From Poseidonocella sp. HB161398 (GTDB taxonomy: Bacteria; Pseudomonadota; Alphaproteobacteria; Rhodobacterales; Rhodobacteraceae): DNA of 64,000 nt. The stretch covers positions 1 to 64,000 of the forward strand of contig NZ_VATA01000038.1 in the NCBI RefSeq assembly GCF_005870025.1. Direction: 5' to 3'. Below the pieces are notes generated by a model. That model was not told the DNA's origin and ran no database searches. It saw nothing but the letters and a program-made list of their open reading frames with translations. The position numbers were made by a program, and so were the translations under genes. Below are positions 1 through 8,426 of the stretch, in pieces; position 1 is the stretch's first letter; every line of letters begins with the position of its first letter.

Positions 1-30
1 CTTGTACTTCGTAGGGGCCCAACTGCTCAT
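1..30 (-). CDS. N-terminal 10 codons of a probable IS5-family transposase (partial)
   Basis: An ATG at 30-28 on the minus strand begins MSSWAPTKYK and stays open to the window edge. Short openings of this kind, with a WAP and a K-Y-K motif, are familiar from IS5-family transposases, which are DDE enzymes moving their own element. Too little is visible to show catalytic residues or intactness. The call leans on its position 45 bases inside an IS5-like terminal repeat. Confidence 0.45.
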   Translation of the reverse strand, partial: MSSWAPTKYK

Positions 31-93
31 GCCTACCGGCTATCATGCTGGATTCATGCAGTGAATCCCTCGCACGATTTGTGCAACAAGGCC
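1..93 (-). mobile_element. Right-hand tip of an IS5-type insertion sequence, truncated by the window edge
   Basis: On the minus strand, bases 93-74 read GGCCTTGTTGCACAAATCG, which resembles the terminal inverted repeat of IS5-family (IS427-like) elements of alphaproteobacteria as I remember it. A reading frame opens about 45 bases inside the tip and heads off the left edge. Only one end is visible, so completeness, target duplication and the other repeat cannot be judged. The family call is from pattern memory, not a search. Confidence 0.55.
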
Positions 94-264
94 GCTCCGG
101 GGGCGTCCGGACGGTTCGTCAGGCCCTGAATTTCGTCAACGAAATCAAAGGTGCTGTTGTGGGGGTTCGCCAGCGTAACCCCTTGATTTGCAACAACGCG
201 CAGACTCCTGTACGGCTCACCACTGTATCCCAGACGCGATCGTCTCCGGACGAGACCACGGATT
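94..264. other. Gene-free stretch beside the IS tip, with a dyad at 130-145
   Basis: No convincing gene is seen. This stretch is more AT-rich than its surroundings and holds a dyad, ATTTCGT-CA-ACGAAAT, at 130-145. A minus-strand frame without a clear start stays open from about 280 to a stop at 54-56, through the IS tip. It could be the stump of a gene cut by the insertion, or chance. Confidence 0.4.
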
Positions 265-323
265 GCCGCGGCGCAGCGCCGCGGCCGGTCCGCGTCTGCC
301 CGCCGCCGGAGCGCTCCGGCGGC
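265..323 (-). terminator. Two adjacent GC-rich palindromes downstream of the old-yellow-enzyme gene
   Basis: Bases 265-274 and 276-285 are perfect 10-base inverted arms around a single A. Bases 302-323 form a perfect 22-base palindrome. Both lie just past the stop of the leftward gene ending at 375. They could stop or stabilise its transcript. Neither is followed by a convincing T-run, so a rho-independent terminator is only a suggestion. Confidence 0.4.
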
Positions 324-374
324 CGCGTCTTCCCCGTCCTGATGCCCGCGCAGCCAGCTGCCGGGGCCGCGCCT

Positions 375-1583
375 CTAGCCGGGCGCGCCGAAGGCCCGGT
401 TCCAGAGCTGCGACTGTGCCGCTTCGCGAGCCTGCCAGGCCGCGGCGGCCGCCTGCACCTCGTCTGCGCCGAATCCGCCGCCCGCCCCGGCGATCTCCGC
501 CAGCCGCATCGCGTACCAGGCGGTCACGCCCCCCGGGGGCGGATCGCGGAAGCGGGGGAAATCGGGATCGGCGGCGCTGCCTTCGGCCTGCCAATGCGCG
601 GGCAGGGCGGGGTCGAGCGCCAGCGCGCGGGCCAGCCCGGCCATGTCGATGCTGCCCTCGGCCACTGCCGCGCGCGCCTGGCAATAGGTCTTGAACCCGC
701 CCGTCGCCATGAGCGGCATCTCCGCCACCTCCCGCGCAAGCCGGGCGAAGCCGAGGAAATAGGGGCCCTTGCCCGCGCTGTCCGAGGCCGCCGCCGCGCC
801 GGGGAAATAGGTGCCGCCGCTGATGTCCAGAAGGTCGATCTTCGCCGCTCCCAGCGCTGCGATCACCCGGAGCGCCTCGGCCTCGGCGAAGCCGCCCTCC
901 AGCTGGTCGCTGGAATTGAGCTTCACCGCCACCGGGAAGTCAGGCCCGACCGCCGCGCGCACGGCCCCGGCCACTTCGAGGAGGAGCCGCATGCGCTTCT
1001 CCGCCGTGCCGCCATAGCCGTCGCTGCGGCGGTTGAAGAGCGGCGAGAGGAACTGGCCCAGCAGGAAGCCGTGGGCGGCATGGATCTGCACCCCGCCGAA
1101 GCCGGTATCGCGCGCCATCCGCGCGGCGCGGGCCTGCTCGCCCGGCAGGGCGGCGATCTCCGCGGCCGGGATCTCGGCGCAGCGCAGCCCGGGCAGGTCG
1201 AGCGCGCTCGGCCCCCGCGGCAGGCCGGTCGCGCCATGGGACAGCGCCCCGGCATGGCCGAGCTGCAGCCAGAGCTGTCCGCCCTCCGCGGTGCCCGCCT
1301 CGGCCAGCGCGCGCAGCGGCGCGGGATCGGCCCCGGGGTGGAGCACCAGATTGCCCGGCGCCTCGGCCTGGCGGGGCCCCGACTGCACCTCGCCGATGAT
1401 CGACACCGCTGCGCCGCCCGCGGCCCAGCGGCGGTAGAGCCGCATCTGCGCCGCGCTCGGCCGGCCGGTGCCGTCGCCCAGCCCGTCGGACATCGCCGAT
1501 TTCGCGATCCGGTTCTTCAGCACCTGCCCGCAGGGCAGGGCGAGCGGCCGGAACAGCGGGTCGCTGCCGGTGCTGCCTGTCAT
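375..1583 (-). CDS. NADH:flavin oxidoreductase, old yellow enzyme family
   Basis: 402 residues, the usual size of a single-domain FMN-dependent ene-reductase. The TIM-barrel landmarks are present: LQLGHAG in the first third, the substrate-binding region GVQIHAAHGFLLGQFLSP with its paired histidines, and NRRSDGYGG just after it. ATG at 1583 is chosen over an upstream in-frame ATG at 1649 because GGAAAGGA lies just before it and homologues begin near the LFRPLALP segment. The family reduces activated alkenes or related electrophiles with NAD(P)H; the substrate cannot be read here. It is the last gene of a leftward run with the transglycosylase and cbiB, 28 bases behind the former. Confidence 0.85.
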   Translation of the reverse strand: MTGSTGSDPLFRPLALPCGQVLKNRIAKSAMSDGLGDGTGRPSAAQMRLYRRWAAGGAAVSIIGEVQSGPRQAEAPGNLVLHPGADPAPLRALAEAGTAEGGQLWLQLGHAGALSHGATGLPRGPSALDLPGLRCAEIPAAEIAALPGEQARAARMARDTGFGGVQIHAAHGFLLGQFLSPLFNRRSDGYGGTAEKRMRLLLEVAGAVRAAVGPDFPVAVKLNSSDQLEGGFAEAEALRVIAALGAAKIDLLDISGGTYFPGAAAASDSAGKGPYFLGFARLAREVAEMPLMATGGFKTYCQARAAVAEGSIDMAGLARALALDPALPAHWQAEGSAADPDFPRFRDPPPGGVTAWYAMRLAEIAGAGGGFGADEVQAAAAAWQAREAAQSQLWNRAFGAPG

Positions 1584-1611
1584 GAGGGGTCCTTTCCTCT
1601 CCGGTCCCGGG

Positions 1612-2775
1612 TCACAGCCGGTCGAGCAGCGCCCGCGTCGGCCAGGCATCGGCGGGCAGGCCGAGCCGGATCTGCTCCTTCTGCACGGCCGAGCGGGTCA
1701 TCGCGCCCAGAATGCCGTCGATGCCGCCGACATTATGGCCGCGGGCCGTCAGCTTCTGCTGCAGCGATTTCATCTCGGCGGCCGAAAGCTGCGGCGGCGG
1801 GTTGCCCGCGGCGAAAACCGGCGCGCCTTCCAGCCGGGTGGCGAAATAGGCGGCGGTGGTGACATAGACGAAGCTCTTGTTCCATTCGAAGAGCACGCGG
1901 TAATTCGGATAGGCGAGGAAGGCCGGGCCGCTGCGCCCCTCGGGCAGGAGCAGCGAGGCGGGCAGGTTGGCGAACTGCCCCTGGCGCGGCCTGACGCCCA
2001 GGCGCGCCCAGTCGCGGGTCGAAAGCTGGGTGTCGAGCCCGGATTTCGACCAGTCGAGCCCGGCGGGCACGGTGACCTCCTGCAGCCAGGGCTCGTTCGG
2101 CCGCCAGCCGATCGAACGCAGCATGCTGGCGCCGGAGAAGAGCGCGTCGGTGGCCGAGCCCTTCAGGTCGACATGGCCGTTGCCGTCGCCGTCGACGCCG
2201 TTCTCGATGATGTCGGCGGGCAGCATCTGCACCTGGCCGATCTCGCCCGCCCAGGCGCCGGTGGTGCGGCGCGGATCGAAATCGCCGCGCTCGTAGAGCG
2301 TCAGCGCGGCGAAGACCTGCGGCCGGAAGAGCTCGGGGCGGCGGCAGTCATGCGCCAGCGTCAGCAGCGAATTCAGCGTGTTGAAGTCGCCCTGGACCTG
2401 GCCGTAATCGGTCTCCAGCGCCCAGAAGGCCAGCAGCACCCCGCGCGAGACGCCGTATTTGCGCTCGATCGCGTCGAAGGTGGCGTCATAGCGCTGCGCG
2501 TTGCGCGCGCCGTTCTGGATGCGGTTGGCGCTGATCACCCGGCGGGCGAAATCGGTGAAGGGCATGCGGAAGATGCCCTGCGAGCGGTCGGCCTTCAGCA
2601 CCCGCGGATCCTGGGCGGCATTGGCGAGGAAGCGGTCGGCATTGGCGGCGGAATGGCCGCGCTGCACCGCCTCCTGGCGGATGCCCTGCAGGAAGGAGGA
2701 GAAGCTGCCGCCGCATTGCGCCGCGGCGGTTCCGGCGCTGAGGACGAGGCAGAGGGGGATGAGGGCGTGGCGCAT
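1612..2775 (-). CDS. Periplasmic lytic murein transglycosylase, MltB/SLT_2 type
   Basis: 387 residues. It opens with a signal peptide (MRHALIPLCLVLSAGTAAA), and Cys21 lacks a proper lipobox, so the protein is probably soluble in the periplasm. The glycosidase domain follows, with FWALETDYGQ carrying the likely catalytic Glu121. A C-terminal peptidoglycan-binding domain covers about residues 337-387 (LQQKLTARGHNVGGIDG). The family cleaves the MurNAc-GlcNAc bond non-hydrolytically, leaving 1,6-anhydroMurNAc, for wall turnover or insertion of envelope machines. It sits between cbiB and the oxidoreductase with short gaps. Confidence 0.9.
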   Translation of the reverse strand: MRHALIPLCLVLSAGTAAAQCGGSFSSFLQGIRQEAVQRGHSAANADRFLANAAQDPRVLKADRSQGIFRMPFTDFARRVISANRIQNGARNAQRYDATFDAIERKYGVSRGVLLAFWALETDYGQVQGDFNTLNSLLTLAHDCRRPELFRPQVFAALTLYERGDFDPRRTTGAWAGEIGQVQMLPADIIENGVDGDGNGHVDLKGSATDALFSGASMLRSIGWRPNEPWLQEVTVPAGLDWSKSGLDTQLSTRDWARLGVRPRQGQFANLPASLLLPEGRSGPAFLAYPNYRVLFEWNKSFVYVTTAAYFATRLEGAPVFAAGNPPPQLSAAEMKSLQQKLTARGHNVGGIDGILGAMTRSAVQKEQIRLGLPADAWPTRALLDRL

Positions 2776-2829
2776 GGGACCTCCGTGTTCCGGTGCTGGC
2801 CCCGGTCTAGCACGGCCGTCCCGCCTGCG

Positions 2830-3765
2830 TCACCGCAGAGCTGGGCCGAGAAGCGCGATCAGCAGCGACAGGCCGAAGAGCAGCCCCCAGACCCGCCACA
2901 GCAGCCGCACCGAGGCCTCGATCTCCGCGGCGCCGATCTCGCGCCGGCCCGCGGGGTTCACGAAGGGATAGTCGCGCATCCGGCCGTCATAGCTGCGCGG
3001 TCCGGAAAGCGCGATGCCGAGCGCGCGGGAGGCGGCCGCCTCGGGCCAGCCTGCATTGGGCGAGCGGTGGCGCCCGGCCTCCGCCACGATGTCCCGTCCC
3101 GCGCCCCAGAGCGACCAGAGCGCGGTGATCGCCAGCGCCGTCAGCCGCGCCGGGACCAGGTTCAGCAGGTCGTCGAACCGCGCCGCCGCCCAGCCGAAGG
3201 CCTCGTGCCGGGGGGTGCGGTAGCCGATCATGCTGTCGGCCGTGTTCACGATTTTGTAAGCGAGAATGCCGGGCAGTCCGAGCAGCAGATACCAGAAGGC
3301 GGGGGCGACGATGCCGTCCGAAAGGTTCTCTGCCGCGCTCTCGATCGCGCCGCGGGCGATGGCCGGGGCGTCCATGGCGCTGGTGTCGCGGCCGACGATC
3401 ATCGCCACCGCCCGGCGCCCCTCGGGCAGCCCTTGGCGCAAAGCCGCGGCGACCGCGGCGACATGCTCGCAGAGGCTCTTCTGCGCCAGCAGGACCGCGG
3501 CGCCGAGGGTCGACCAGAGCCAGCCGAGGGGCAGGGCCTCGATCGCCGCGCCGAGCGCCAGCGCCCCGGCGACCAGGAGGACGAGCGCGGCCACCCCCTT
3601 GATCCGGTGCGCTTTTCCCTGGTTCCAGCTGCGGTCGAGCCAGCCCACGGCGCGGCCCATCAGAACCGCGGGATGCGGCAGCCGCCGCCAGAGGAGGTCG
3701 GGCTCGCCGAGCCGGGCGTCGAGAAGCAGCGCTGCGGCGAGGCAGGCGGCCTGGGTCGTGATCAT
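2830..3765 (-). CDS. cbiB: Adenosylcobinamide-phosphate synthase CbiB/CobD
   Basis: 311 residues with several membrane helices. Family hallmarks are the opening LDARLGEPDLLWRRLPHPAV, then GRDTSAMD, ESAAENLSDGIVAPAFW and NTADSMIGYR. The enzyme joins the aminopropanol arm (or its phosphate) to adenosylcobyric acid, a late step of cobalamin synthesis at the inner membrane. No other cobalamin gene is visible nearby and I saw no cobalamin riboswitch in the sequence before its start, so it is separated from any main cob cluster. The ATG at 3765 is preferred over one four bases upstream in another frame. Confidence 0.92.
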   Translation of the reverse strand: MITTQAACLAAALLLDARLGEPDLLWRRLPHPAVLMGRAVGWLDRSWNQGKAHRIKGVAALVLLVAGALALGAAIEALPLGWLWSTLGAAVLLAQKSLCEHVAAVAAALRQGLPEGRRAVAMIVGRDTSAMDAPAIARGAIESAAENLSDGIVAPAFWYLLLGLPGILAYKIVNTADSMIGYRTPRHEAFGWAAARFDDLLNLVPARLTALAITALWSLWGAGRDIVAEAGRHRSPNAGWPEAAASRALGIALSGPRSYDGRMRDYPFVNPAGRREIGAAEIEASVRLLWRVWGLLFGLSLLIALLGPALR

Positions 3766-4055
3766 GCATCCGGCTCCGGCGCGGTTTCGGGTGCCCGGGT
3801 GATCCCCGCTGGGGCCCGGCCTGTCCAGCCGATTCGTCGCCGCGGGCCGCGCCGGCCAGCGCCGGACTTCCTGTGTCGGACGCTGCCGCGGCGGGGATGC
3901 TGCAATGCGGAAAAATCCATGCTGCAGCGCAGATGACGTTAAGGAAGACGGATGGACTTTAACAATTTGGTAAGTGTTGGAGGCGCATTTGAGGTTAAGC
4001 GCGGGGGCTCCTGCCGGGGCCGGGCGCGGCCGGTACCGATCATCTGGAGAAATCG

Positions 4056-4415
4056 ATGCACGTCCTCATCGTCGAAAGCGACGCGGAGCTGGGACAGCTC
4101 TGGCAGCGCCATCTCGAGCGCTCGGGAAAGCAGGTGACGCTCGTTGGCAGCCAGGATGCCGCGCTGGCGGCGCTGAGCTGCCGCAGCTTCTCCATCCTGG
4201 TGCTCGACGCGGTCCTCGAGGAGGGCAGCGCCTTTGCCGTGGCGGATGTCGCGGGCTACCGCTGGCCGGGCATGAAGATCGTCTTCGTCACCCGGCAGAG
4301 CTTCTTCTCGGATGGCTCGATCTTCCGCCATGCCGCCAATGCCTGCGCGATGCTGCGCCATGACACCGCGCCGGACGATCTCGACGCGGTGCTCGACCAT
4401 TACGGGGCGGCCTGA
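4056..4415 (+). CDS. Single-domain response-regulator-like protein with incomplete active site
   Basis: 119 residues covering one receiver fold and no output domain. Asp51 at the end of the third strand (ILVLD) fits the phosphoacceptor, Glu7 and Asp9 the acidic pocket, and Thr79 the switch residue. The invariant lysine on strand five is missing; the region reads CAMLRHDTAPDD. The protein may therefore not switch in the standard way. GGAGAAATCG precedes the ATG. No histidine kinase lies nearby. Its partner is unknown, and it might act as a phosphate sink or a phosphorylation-independent adaptor. Confidence 0.7.
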   Translation: MHVLIVESDAELGQLWQRHLERSGKQVTLVGSQDAALAALSCRSFSILVLDAVLEEGSAFAVADVAGYRWPGMKIVFVTRQSFFSDGSIFRHAANACAMLRHDTAPDDLDAVLDHYGAA

Positions 4416-4437
4416 CTAGGGCAGGGTCCGGCCCTTC

Positions 4438-4752
4438 TCAGCCATGCGCCTTCTGCGCGGCGTCGAAGGCGGCCTTCTGCTCCGGCGTCGCCTCCGCCTG
4501 GTGGCGCGCGCGCCACTCGTCATAGGGCATGCCGTAGAAGGCCTCGCGCCCCTGGGCCTTGTCCATCTCGATGCCGCGTTCGTTGGCGGCCTCCTGGTAC
4601 CACTGGCTCAGGCAGTTCCGGCAGAACCCGGCCAGCGTCATCATGTCGATATTCTGCACGTCGGTGCGGCTGGCGAGATGGTCGCGCAGGCGGCGGAAGG
4701 CGGCGGCCTCGAGCTCGGTCTGCGTGGCGGGGTCGATCTCGGGAAGGCTCAT
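4438..4752 (-). CDS. DUF1244 family small protein
   Basis: 104 residues from the ATG at 4752, which has AGGAGACAGG in front; an upstream in-frame ATG at 4854 would overlap the neighbouring coding sequence. The conserved core FCRNCLSQWYQEAANERG and YGMPYDEWRARHQ identifies DUF1244, a compact helical family common in proteobacteria and without a firm function. The paired cysteines in CRNC could bind a metal, which is inference. It lies downstream of the formylglutamate amidohydrolase on the same strand. Confidence 0.8.
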   Translation of the reverse strand: MSLPEIDPATQTELEAAAFRRLRDHLASRTDVQNIDMMTLAGFCRNCLSQWYQEAANERGIEMDKAQGREAFYGMPYDEWRARHQAEATPEQKAAFDAAQKAHG

Positions 4753-4819
4753 GGTCCTGTCTCCTCTTCTGGTCGCGGGCAGTGTGGCGCGGCGGATGCG
4801 CGGGGTCCAGAGGCGGCGC

Positions 4820-5608
4820 TCAGGACATCGGCTGCCGGTCCTCGCCCGCGTCATGCAGCGCGCGGCGCAGGAGCGGCGCCAGCCGCGCGCCCCAGGCGGC
4901 CTGCTGCGCGGGCGTCGCGATCAGGTCGTTGCGGATCTCGATCAGCGTGTTCAGATGCCCCTGCGCCAGCGCATGGCGGTCGACGGCATCGCCCGGCAGA
5001 TGGCCCGAATAGGGCTGGTTGTCGCCGATCCGCAGCGGCGCGCCCGAGATATCTTCGACCCAGGCGGCGAAATCCGGCGCGTTCAGCGCGGCGATCAGCC
5101 CCTCGCTCAGCCGCCGGTCCGCGGCCGAGAGCACGCCGATCTGCCAGGGCCGCATCGCCCGGCCGGCCAGCTGCGGCGTGAAGGAATGCACCGAGACCAG
5201 CACCGGGGCGGCCCGCGCCGCCATCAGCTCGGCCAGCGCGCCGTGATAGGGGCGGTGGAAGGCGTCGAGCCGCCGCGCCACCTCGGCGGCATCGGCATGG
5301 CGGTTCGCCGGGATGATCGAGCCGTCGTAGATCCGCATCAGCAGCGTCGGGTCGTCCTCGCCGCGGTTCGGGTCGATCACCAGCCGCGAGAATCGCGAGG
5401 CCACCACCGGCGCGCCGAGCGCCTCGCCGAGCGCCAGCGCCACGCCCTCGGCGCCGACGTCATAGGCGATGTGGCGCGCCATGTCGCAGGGCGGCAGGCC
5501 CAGGTCGCCGCCATTGACCGACCCCGGAACGATATTGGTGGCATGGTCGCAGCTGACCACCCAGTCGCCCGTCCGTTCCGCCCCGGTCACTTCGTAAGCC
5601 CTGCCCAT
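4820..5608 (-). CDS. N-formylglutamate amidohydrolase family protein
   Basis: 262 residues. The family signature runs SCDHATNIVP near the N-terminus, SRLVIDPNRGEDDPTL, RPYHGAL and VSVHSFTP, which together supply the zinc-binding and carboxylate-binding residues. The founding enzyme hydrolyses N-formyl-L-glutamate to formate and glutamate in histidine breakdown. No hut genes are nearby, and many members of the family have unverified substrates, so the exact reaction is open. It is divergent from pyk: the 90 bases between the two start codons must hold both promoters. Confidence 0.8.
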   Translation of the reverse strand: MGRAYEVTGAERTGDWVVSCDHATNIVPGSVNGGDLGLPPCDMARHIAYDVGAEGVALALGEALGAPVVASRFSRLVIDPNRGEDDPTLLMRIYDGSIIPANRHADAAEVARRLDAFHRPYHGALAELMAARAAPVLVSVHSFTPQLAGRAMRPWQIGVLSAADRRLSEGLIAALNAPDFAAWVEDISGAPLRIGDNQPYSGHLPGDAVDRHALAQGHLNTLIEIRNDLIATPAQQAAWGARLAPLLRRALHDAGEDRQPMS

Positions 5609-5698
5609 TCCGCCGTCTCCTGCCTGCGCGACTCTGCACTGTTGCCGCTAACATCGTTTTGCGCCATTAGCGTCCATGTAGCGAATGGGAGGCTGCAA

Positions 5699-7144
5699 GT
5701 GAAACGCCAACGCAACACCAAGATCGTGGCCACGCTCGGCCCCTCGTCCTCGACCTACGAGCGCATCCGCGCCCTGCACGAGGCCGGCGCCGACGTGTTC
5801 CGCCTGAACATGAGCCATGGCAGCCACGAGGAAATCGCGGAACGCCACCGCATCATCCGCCAGGTCGAGGCCGACCTGAATTCCCCGATCACCATCCTCG
5901 CCGACCTGCAGGGGCCGAAGCTGCGCGTCGGCACCTTCGCCAACAAGTCGGAGATGCTCGAAGAGGGCGCGCCGTTCCGGCTCGATCTCGACGAGGCCGA
6001 TGGCGATGCCACCCGCGTGCGGCTGCCGCATCCGGAGATCTTCGCGGCGCTGAAGCCGGGCTCGATGCTTCTGGTCAATGACGGCAAGATCCGCCTGAAG
6101 GTGGAGAAATGCGGTCCCGACTTCGCCGACTGCACCGTGGTGATCGGCGGCGAGATCTCGAACCGCAAGGGCGTCAACGTGCCCGACGTGGTGCTGCCGC
6201 TGGCGGCGCTCTCCGAGAAGGACCGCGCGGATCTGGACTTCGTCTGCGGGCTGGGCGTCGACTGGCTGGCGCTGAGCTTCGTGCAGCGCGCCGAGGACGT
6301 GGCAGAGGCGCGGCTGCGCGCCAAGGGCCGGGCGGCCATCATCGCCAAGATCGAGAAGCCGGCCGCTCTGAAGAGCTTCGACGACATCCTCGCCGCCTCG
6401 GACGGCATCATGGTCGCCCGCGGCGACCTGGGCGTGGAGCTGCCGGTGCATTCGGTGCCGCCGGTGCAGAAGCGGCTGATCCGCAACTGCCGCGCCGCCG
6501 CCAAGCCGGTGATCGTCGCGACGCAGATGCTCGAATCGATGATCGAGAGCCCGATGCCGACCCGCGCCGAGGTCTCGGACGTGGCGACGGCGATCTACGA
6601 GGGCGCCGACGCGGTGATGCTCTCGGCCGAATCCGCCGCCGGGAAATACCCGGTGGAGGCGGTCACCACGATGAACAACGTGGCGATCTCGGTCGAAAGC
6701 GACACGAACTACCACCAGATCCTCGACGCCTCGCGCCATATCGAGCGGCGCACCGTTGCCGACGGCATCGTGCTGGCGGCGCGGAACCTGGCCGAGACCG
6801 CGGACGTCAAGGCGATCTGCTGCTTCACCCATTCCGGCACCACCGCCGCGCTGGTCTCGCGCGAGCGGCCGCGCGTGCCGGTCGTGGCGCTGACGCCGCT
6901 GATCTCCACCGCGCGCCGTCTGTGCCTCTACTGGGGCGTGACCTGCGCCACCACGGGCGAGGTCGACCGTTTCAAGATGGCGGTGGTCAATGCGGCCCGC
7001 GCCGCGCGGCAGCTCGGCATCGCCGAGTCGAAGGACAGCATCATCGTCACCGCGGGCGTGCCCTTCAACCAGTCGGGCACCACGAACATCCTGCGCGTCG
7101 CCCCCTGCGAGGAGCGGCTGATCTTCTCGATCGAGCCCGGTTGA
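5699..7144 (+). CDS. pyk: Pyruvate kinase
   Basis: 481 residues from a GTG at 5699 preceded by GGGAGG at 5688-5693. All landmarks are present: TKIVATLGPSSS at the N-terminus, FRLNMSHGSHEE, ADLQGPKLRVG, the IIAKIEKPAAL catalytic strand with its lysine and glutamate, MVARGDLGVE, and ATQMLESMIESPMPTRAEV. It converts phosphoenolpyruvate and ADP to pyruvate and ATP, the last step of lower glycolysis in the cytoplasm. A GC hairpin at 7190-7216 probably ends the transcript. Confidence 0.97.
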   Translation: MKRQRNTKIVATLGPSSSTYERIRALHEAGADVFRLNMSHGSHEEIAERHRIIRQVEADLNSPITILADLQGPKLRVGTFANKSEMLEEGAPFRLDLDEADGDATRVRLPHPEIFAALKPGSMLLVNDGKIRLKVEKCGPDFADCTVVIGGEISNRKGVNVPDVVLPLAALSEKDRADLDFVCGLGVDWLALSFVQRAEDVAEARLRAKGRAAIIAKIEKPAALKSFDDILAASDGIMVARGDLGVELPVHSVPPVQKRLIRNCRAAAKPVIVATQMLESMIESPMPTRAEVSDVATAIYEGADAVMLSAESAAGKYPVEAVTTMNNVAISVESDTNYHQILDASRHIERRTVADGIVLAARNLAETADVKAICCFTHSGTTAALVSRERPRVPVVALTPLISTARRLCLYWGVTCATTGEVDRFKMAVVNAARAARQLGIAESKDSIIVTAGVPFNQSGTTNILRVAPCEERLIFSIEPG

Positions 7145-7189
7145 CCCGATCGTGACTTGACCCGTCCCTCCGGGATGCCGACCTCAGGA

Positions 7190-7216
7190 GAACGCCGTCC
7201 AGACCGGGCGGCGTTC
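7190..7216 (+). terminator. Hairpin after pyk
   Basis: GAACGCCG (7190-7197) pairs perfectly with CGGCGTTC (7209-7216) across an 11-base loop, 46 bases past the pyk stop and just ahead of the ribosome site of the next gene. Only TT follows the stem, so termination would be weak or factor-assisted. Confidence 0.6.
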
Positions 7217-7235
7217 TTGCATGAGGAGGGTCGTC

Positions 7236-7769
7236 ATGGCCGATCTGATCGTCGTGTCCTTTCCGGACGAAGCCACCGGCTTCGAGCTGCGGGCCGAGCT
7301 TATCAAGCTGCAGAAGGAGTACCTTCTGGAGATCGAGGATGCCGTCGTCGTCACGCGGACCGCGGATGGCGAGGTGAAGCTGCACCAGGAGGTGAACCTG
7401 ACCGCCGCGGGCGCCGTGGGCGGCGCGTTCTGGGGGCTCCTGATCGGGGTGGTCTTCCTCAATCCGCTGCTTGGCGTCGCGGCCGGGGCAGGGGCCGGGG
7501 CGCTGTCGGGGGCGCTGACGGATCTGGGCGTCAACGACAAGTTCATGAAGGAGATGGGCGGCAGCCTCGCCCCGGGCGGCAGCCAGGTCTTCATCCTCCT
7601 GCGCAAGGTCACCGGCGACAAGGTGCTGGAGCGGCTCGAGGCGTTCCGCGCCAAGGGCAAGGTGCTGCAGACCTCGCTGACCAGGGATGACGAGGCCTCG
7701 CTGCGCGCGCTGCTCGAGGACAACGCCCTGCCGCTGGCCGGCGGTGCCGAAGAGGGCGCGCCAGTCTGA
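7236..7769 (+). CDS. DUF1269 family membrane-associated protein
   Basis: 177 residues from the ATG at 7236, which follows GAGGAGGG; the ATG at 7221 lies upstream of that ribosome site. The N-terminal part (DLIVVSFPDEATGFE) is a soluble alpha-beta region. The centre is a glycine- and alanine-rich hydrophobic stretch (GAVGGAFWGLLIGVVFLNP and the following AGAGAGA) forming one or two membrane hairpins. The C-terminal part is again soluble. DUF1269 has no established function. It appears to be a single-gene unit that ends facing a perfect palindrome. Confidence 0.8.
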   Translation: MADLIVVSFPDEATGFELRAELIKLQKEYLLEIEDAVVVTRTADGEVKLHQEVNLTAAGAVGGAFWGLLIGVVFLNPLLGVAAGAGAGALSGALTDLGVNDKFMKEMGGSLAPGGSQVFILLRKVTGDKVLERLEAFRAKGKVLQTSLTRDDEASLRALLEDNALPLAGGAEEGAPV

Positions 7770-7795
7770 CGGTCGCCAGTCTGGCGGGACCCGGG

Positions 7796-7817
7796 GCCGG
7801 GGGCGCGCGCCCCCGGC
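7796..7817. terminator. Perfect 22-base GC palindrome between convergent genes
   Basis: Eleven bases from 7796 are exactly complementary to the eleven that follow. The palindrome sits between the ends of the rightward DUF1269 gene (7769) and the leftward DUF1428 gene (7821), so it could serve both. There is no T-run on either side. Confidence 0.5.
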
Positions 7818-7820
7818 GCA

Positions 7821-8177
7821 TCAGTACTGAAGGATCGTCTGGAAGCCGCCGAAGATCATCCGCCGCGCGTCGAAGGGCATGCCGGCGGCGAGGATCTCCG
7901 CCCAGTCGGGATCGCTCTCCATCTCGCGCCAGCAGGCATCGGCAGTCTTCTTGTCGGGCCAGGTGATCCAGGAGAAGACCACCGCCTCGCCCGGCTCCTT
8001 CTTCACTGCGGAGGAGAAGGAGGTCAGCTCGCCCTCGGGGATGTCGACGCCCCAGTTCTCTGCCATGCCAAGCGCCCCGGCCCGCCGGAAGAGCGGCCAG
8101 CAGCGCTCGGCGCTGGCGATGTAGTCTGCCTTCCGCGAGGCGGGCACTGCCGCCACCATTCCTGACACGAAGGTCAT
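7821..8177 (-). CDS. DUF1428 family protein (dimeric alpha-beta barrel type)
   Basis: 118 residues from the ATG at 8177, which has GGGAGGAGA in front; an in-frame ATG at 8213 lacks one. The sequence [32 protein letters not shown] and [18 protein letters not shown] matches the DUF1428/YbaA group, small ferredoxin-like folds of unknown role. The gene stands alone: divergent from rpmI and convergent with the DUF1269 gene. Confidence 0.8.
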   Translation of the reverse strand: MTFVSGMVAAVPASRKADYIASAERCWPLFRRAGALGMAENWGVDIPEGELTSFSSAVKKEPGEAVVFSWITWPDKKTADACWREMESDPDWAEILAAGMPFDARRMIFGGFQTILQY

Positions 8178-8426
8178 CGAATCGTCTCCTCCCGTTGCGT
8201 GCAGCGCCAGCATGGCAGCCCGGGATGCTTGCCGCGACCGGAACCTTGGCCTAGGGGATTGCCCGGCGGACGGGCGCGCCCGGCGCCGCGCAGGGCCGTC
8301 ATGCCGGAGCGCGCGAGTTTGCCCTTGCCAAATCCCCCCACCGGCAGTAGAGACCGCGGCTCTACCCGTCCGGCCGGTGAACTGGCATGCCGAGTCGGGC
8401 GATCACCTCCAGACAGGAGCCTGAAA

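Noticed and set aside
3766-3930. Possible cobalamin riboswitch before cbiB
   Set aside because: I could not find the B12-box or the expected helices on the minus strand upstream of the start codon.
3952-4137. 61-codon frame before the receiver gene with a ribosome-site-like AAGGAAGACGG
   Set aside because: After about 15 residues it runs out of frame into the receiver gene and becomes Ser/Arg-rich; at most a leader peptide, with no further support.
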